This document shows, piece by piece, positions 61,831-64,000 of a DNA stretch of 64,000 nt. Where the stretch lies: NCBI GenBank assembly GCA_963817615.1, contig CAWFPH010000007.1, positions 1 through 64,000 of the forward strand. Reading direction: 5' to 3'. Source of the stretch: FEN-1219 sp963817615. Its GTDB lineage: Bacteria; Pseudomonadota; Gammaproteobacteria; Steroidobacterales; Rariloculaceae. Below the pieces are notes generated by a model. It worked only from the letters and a program-made list of their open reading frames with translations, was not told where the DNA came from and did no database searches. The stretch's first letter is position 1. Each line of letters opens with the position of its first letter. Both the position numbers and the translations under genes were made by a program.

Positions 61831-62377
61831 GCTGGCTTCTCGGTCAGCGAAAGATCCGCTGCGAAGTATGTCGGCTTCGCGGCGTGTATGCACGGTCTCG
61901 CCGGTTCGCCGCCGCTGCCGCGCCGTGTCGAACGGTGCATCGTCGTCCGACGGGCTCGGGCGGCTCTGCCCCCGAGGCCGGTCGAGGCGTCCCGGGAAAG
62001 CGACGTCCATCGGAGCATGCGACCTCAGGCGCCTCGGGGAGGAGGGCGAGCTCGCGGCCGTCGATGGACGTCGCAGCTATATACGTTCGACAGGCGCTTT
62101 CATGACGGCAAGGATCGACGGAGGTGTTGCCGTCGGCTCAGCCGCTCGCTGCCGATCGCGCACGCAGTAGGACGTGCGGCGCGAAAAGCTGCAGTCTTTC
62201 TACAGACGATCTTCATGGCGCGGCCGTCGGTCACGGCGCGATGCTTGATGCATTCCGCGAATGACCGCGGATTGCACCGTAAACCAAGAAAGAGGGCTCC
62301 AAGTATGAACAAGCTTGCATTGCGGGCCGGTGCCAATTGTGCGCTGCGGCAAACGCACGCAGCATTTGCAGCGCCGG
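61831..62377. other. long intergenic region with no supported gene
   Basis: About 550 bases lie upstream of the beta-helix gene, ending at the 3' end of the PH-like gene. Short frames here show no family resemblance. A candidate ATG at 62305 with AAAGAGGG upstream opens a short frame that runs antisense into the PH-like gene; I do not accept it as a gene. Erosion of a former gene is possible. Confidence 0.5.
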
Positions 62378-62818
62378 CTACGGCTCCGCGTCGCGGTCGG
62401 CCCCGCGGTGCTTGGCGTGCCAAGCCGCGAGCGTGTCGCGCAGCTCTGCCGTGCTCACGACGAATTGGTTGACCACCATGAGGTCCCGTCCGGAAGCGTT
62501 GTGCTCGAAGCGGACGACGGTCGGGCCGAGGAACGAGCCGACGCGAAACTTGCGGAACTCGCGCCACGGGAAGTGCCGCGTCGCGAGGCCGGTCGTCAGG
62601 TCGAAACCCACTTCGTCGAGCATGAGCGCCGGCAGCCCACGCACGGCTTGGTAGGCGAGGAATAGGCCGAACAGACCGACCACGATGAACACCACGATCG
62701 CGAAGTCGAGGCCGTCGAGCTCGCGGCCGAGCCCCCACGCGGCGCCGGCCAGCAACAGGGCCGCGGCCGCGCCGTTCTTAGCGCGGCTGCCGCGGATGTG
62801 GAGCGTTTCACTCGGCAT
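62378..62818 (-). CDS. small membrane protein with PH-like domain
   Basis: This 146-residue protein has two close membrane helices (about 15-30 and 37-58). A C-terminal beta-rich domain follows (DEVGFDLTTGLATRHFPWREFRKFRVGSFLGPTVVRFEH), as in bacterial PH-domain membrane proteins. It overlaps the upstream sulfotransferase gene by 11 bases. The function is unknown. Confidence 0.8.
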   Translation of the reverse strand: MPSETLHIRGSRAKNGAAAALLLAGAAWGLGRELDGLDFAIVVFIVVGLFGLFLAYQAVRGLPALMLDEVGFDLTTGLATRHFPWREFRKFRVGSFLGPTVVRFEHNASGRDLMVVNQFVVSTAELRDTLAAWHAKHRGADRDAEP

Positions 62819-63647
62819 TCGACGTGCCGCCTCGTCGATCGACGCGCTCGTGCAGGATCGCTCGGTACCGTTCTTCCCACTCGGCGTTGAGCTCGGTTCC
62901 CTGCGGTTGATGGCGGAGACTCCCGAGCACGAACCGGCTGGCCGCCGGCACGCCGAGCCAGGCCAGGATCTCCCTTGCGGCGGCGTCCCAGTTCCGAGCA
63001 AGATCCTCGAACCACAGCTCGAGCGGATCGGCTTCGATCGCTTCGAAGAATCGGCGCCAACCGATCTCCGCCTCTCGAACGAGGCGATAGAGCCCGTCGA
63101 GGAGCTGGGCATCGAAGACCGGTTCAGCGAACGGCGCCCGGCTTGCCGCTTGCCACGTCGAGTACTGGCCTGTCTGGGCGGCCAGCGCCCACGAAACGGC
63201 CTGACGAACGCGGTTGCGGCGGCGAAGATGAATGAAGCGCGGCCGTACGAATGCCGCCGTCAGCCTCTGCATTGGCTCGAGCTCGCGGCAACCCGGCAAC
63301 TCCGCCAGTTTATCGAGCAGCCCCCCGAGGGCGTTCCACATGAGCTTGGTGCCGAACACGCCATTCGGTGTGGTGCCTTCCGCGAGGACCGCCTCGAAGA
63401 ACGCCGGGAACGATGCGACGCCCTTTCGCCGCGCCCAGACACCCCGCTCGAAGCCGGCATGATCGTGGCCGAGCGTTTCACTGCCCGGAAATGCAGGCAC
63501 GAAGTGCTCCGTCGGACGACCCGCCACGCCCGAGAGTGTCAGCGCTTCGCAGAGTACGTTGCTCCCGGTGCGCTGGGATGCGCAGATGAAGTACGAGATC
63601 TCGAGCACGCGGTGCGCCTTCCGGGTTTGGTGAGCCTCACTTCCCAT
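62808..63647 (-). CDS. Stf0-family sulfotransferase
   Basis: This 279-residue protein has the PAPS 5'-phosphate loop ICASQRTGSNVLCEAL near residues 21-36. RRRNRVRQAVSWALAAQTGQY is the second Stf0 signature, including a PAPS 3'-phosphate contact. Stf0 enzymes transfer sulfate to hydroxyls such as trehalose. The ATG at 63647 lies inside the remains of an isochorismatase-like frame, so the true start may be later (before LEISYF). The PH-like gene overlaps its 3' end. The acceptor is unknown. Confidence 0.85.
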   Translation of the reverse strand: MGSEAHQTRKAHRVLEISYFICASQRTGSNVLCEALTLSGVAGRPTEHFVPAFPGSETLGHDHAGFERGVWARRKGVASFPAFFEAVLAEGTTPNGVFGTKLMWNALGGLLDKLAELPGCRELEPMQRLTAAFVRPRFIHLRRRNRVRQAVSWALAAQTGQYSTWQAASRAPFAEPVFDAQLLDGLYRLVREAEIGWRRFFEAIEADPLELWFEDLARNWDAAAREILAWLGVPAASRFVLGSLRHQPQGTELNAEWEERYRAILHERVDRRGGTSNAE

Positions 63648-63650
63648 CCG

Positions 63651-63736
63651 CTTTCGTCGTAGTACCCGCCCTGGGCGAGGAAGTCGTTCAGCATATCGAC
63701 GACGACCAACGCCGCTGTGTATCGCCGGGCGGTCAA
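63651..63736 (-). pseudogene. 5' remnant of an isochorismatase-family hydrolase
   Basis: The minus strand encodes about 28 residues beginning with a TTG and containing AALVVVDMLNDFLAQGGYYDE. This is the N-terminal strand and catalytic-Asp region of isochorismatase-family cysteine hydrolases. The family resemblance stops there, and the frame runs antisense to nothing known while the Stf0 gene starts at 63647 in another frame. The rest of the hydrolase, including its catalytic Lys and Cys, is absent. Deletion with fusion to the sulfotransferase region is the simplest reading. Confidence 0.6.
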
Positions 63737-63746
63737 GGCCGGCCGC

Positions 63747-64000
63747 TCACTCCGCCGCGCTCCGCGCCGCCCGCCATCGTCCGACCGCCCCGGTCAGCAC
63801 GAGCACGAACAACGCGAAGTACGTGAGCCCGATCGCGAGCCGCGCCGCGAGCGGCACGTTCGTGTTCGGCGACACGAAGCCTTCGATCACGCCGGCGCCG
63901 ACGAGGAACGTGAGGCTCACGGCCATCAGCCGCGCGCCGCGTGCGGTTGCCGCGTGGAACGCGGCTCCTCGAGTCAAGTGGCCGGGCCGCGCGAGCGCTT
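63747..64000 (-). CDS. SpoIIM-like membrane protein, 3' part
   Basis: The frame is open from the window edge to a TGA at 63747, so the N-terminus is missing. The visible 84 residues include ARGARLMAVSLTFLVGAGVIEGFVSP and end with a membrane helix and Arg-rich tail. This is the C-terminal signature of stage II sporulation protein M-like proteins, which in non-sporulating bacteria accompany MoxR/DUF58/DUF4129 loci. The matching operon lies at 53867-59133, with unrelated genes in between. Confidence 0.75.
   Translation of the reverse strand, partial: ALARPGHLTRGAAFHAATARGARLMAVSLTFLVGAGVIEGFVSPNTNVPLAARLAIGLTYFALFVLVLTGAVGRWRAARSAAE

Noticed and set aside
60298..62472. A 724-residue plus-strand frame opposite the beta-helix gene.
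   Set aside because: The minus-strand frame encodes a clear signal peptide and beta-helix; this one is its shadow and lacks motifs.
62305..62472. A short plus-strand frame starting MNKLALRAGANCAL with a fair ribosome site.
   Set aside because: It soon becomes Arg-rich and runs antisense through the PH-like gene. The beginning resembles a signal peptide, so it could be a gene remnant, but there is not enough to call it.
1..64000. CRISPR arrays, insertion sequences, tRNA or rRNA genes and phage genes.
   Set aside because: No regular direct repeats, transposase-like proteins, cloverleaf-like sequences or phage structural proteins were noticed by eye. A tRNAscan or IS search could still find something small.

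Overview
The window is GC-rich and densely coded on both strands. It carries many TonB-dependent receptors (TBDRs), three ECF sigma/anti-sigma sets, ADOP-type MacB/FtsX permeases, DUF6152 and TorF-type proteins, and no mobile elements, rRNA, tRNA or CRISPR that I can see. This mix suggests a free-living gammaproteobacterium of the Steroidobacterales/Nevskiales/Xanthomonadales type. That placement is an inference from gene content, not from a marker gene.

Layout. 1-4.0 kb: a FecR-like protein divergent from a TpsB-type outer-membrane translocator, a winged-helix regulator, and an HDOD protein behind a FliA-like promoter. 4.0-7.2 kb: a siderophore-type TBDR and a PiuC-type hydroxylase behind a Fur-like box. 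7.4-8.6 kb: a zinc metalloprotease. 8.7-13.7 kb: the most interesting locus. A bufferin operon (DUF2282 precursor, DUF692/MNIO enzyme, DUF2063 partner, DoxX) lies divergent to two zinc-finger anti-sigma-like genes and two ECF sigma genes. Four promoter-like sites there share the architecture TGYAA-N17-(C/G)GNNNN. 13.8-35 kb: mostly housekeeping and metabolic genes: ADOP permease, MetE-like protein, BAHD-type acyltransferase, DUF442 phosphatase-like protein, Ogt and Ada-AlkA alkylation repair, FAD monooxygenase with a VOC protein, AsnB, MBL-rhodanese, another TBDR, NUDIX, MscS and CorA.

35-42.7 kb: a beta-propeller protein, two tandem paralogous TBDRs with matching upstream inverted repeats and identical hairpin terminators, and a TorF-like porin. 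42.7-45.3 kb: an operon of ECF sigma, membrane anti-sigma and subtilase lipoprotein. 45.4-48 kb: a copper/cytochrome-oxidase set (DsbA-like, NlpE-like, PCuAC, SCO). 48.3-53.7 kb: DUF6152 protein, signal peptidase I, then an ECF sigma translationally coupled to an anti-sigma zinc finger fused to a bactofilin-like beta-solenoid membrane protein, and DinB. 53.9-59.1 kb: a tightly overlapping membrane protein-DUF4129-DUF4350-MoxR-DUF58 operon. 59.1-64 kb: a second DsbA, a large secreted beta-helix protein, a small PH-like membrane protein, an Stf0 sulfotransferase that abuts an isochorismatase remnant, and the 3' part of a SpoIIM-like gene.

The common theme is envelope biology: metal uptake (Fur, TBDRs), copper handling (bufferin, SCO/PCuAC/NlpE), and envelope stress signalling through zinc-finger anti-sigma factors.
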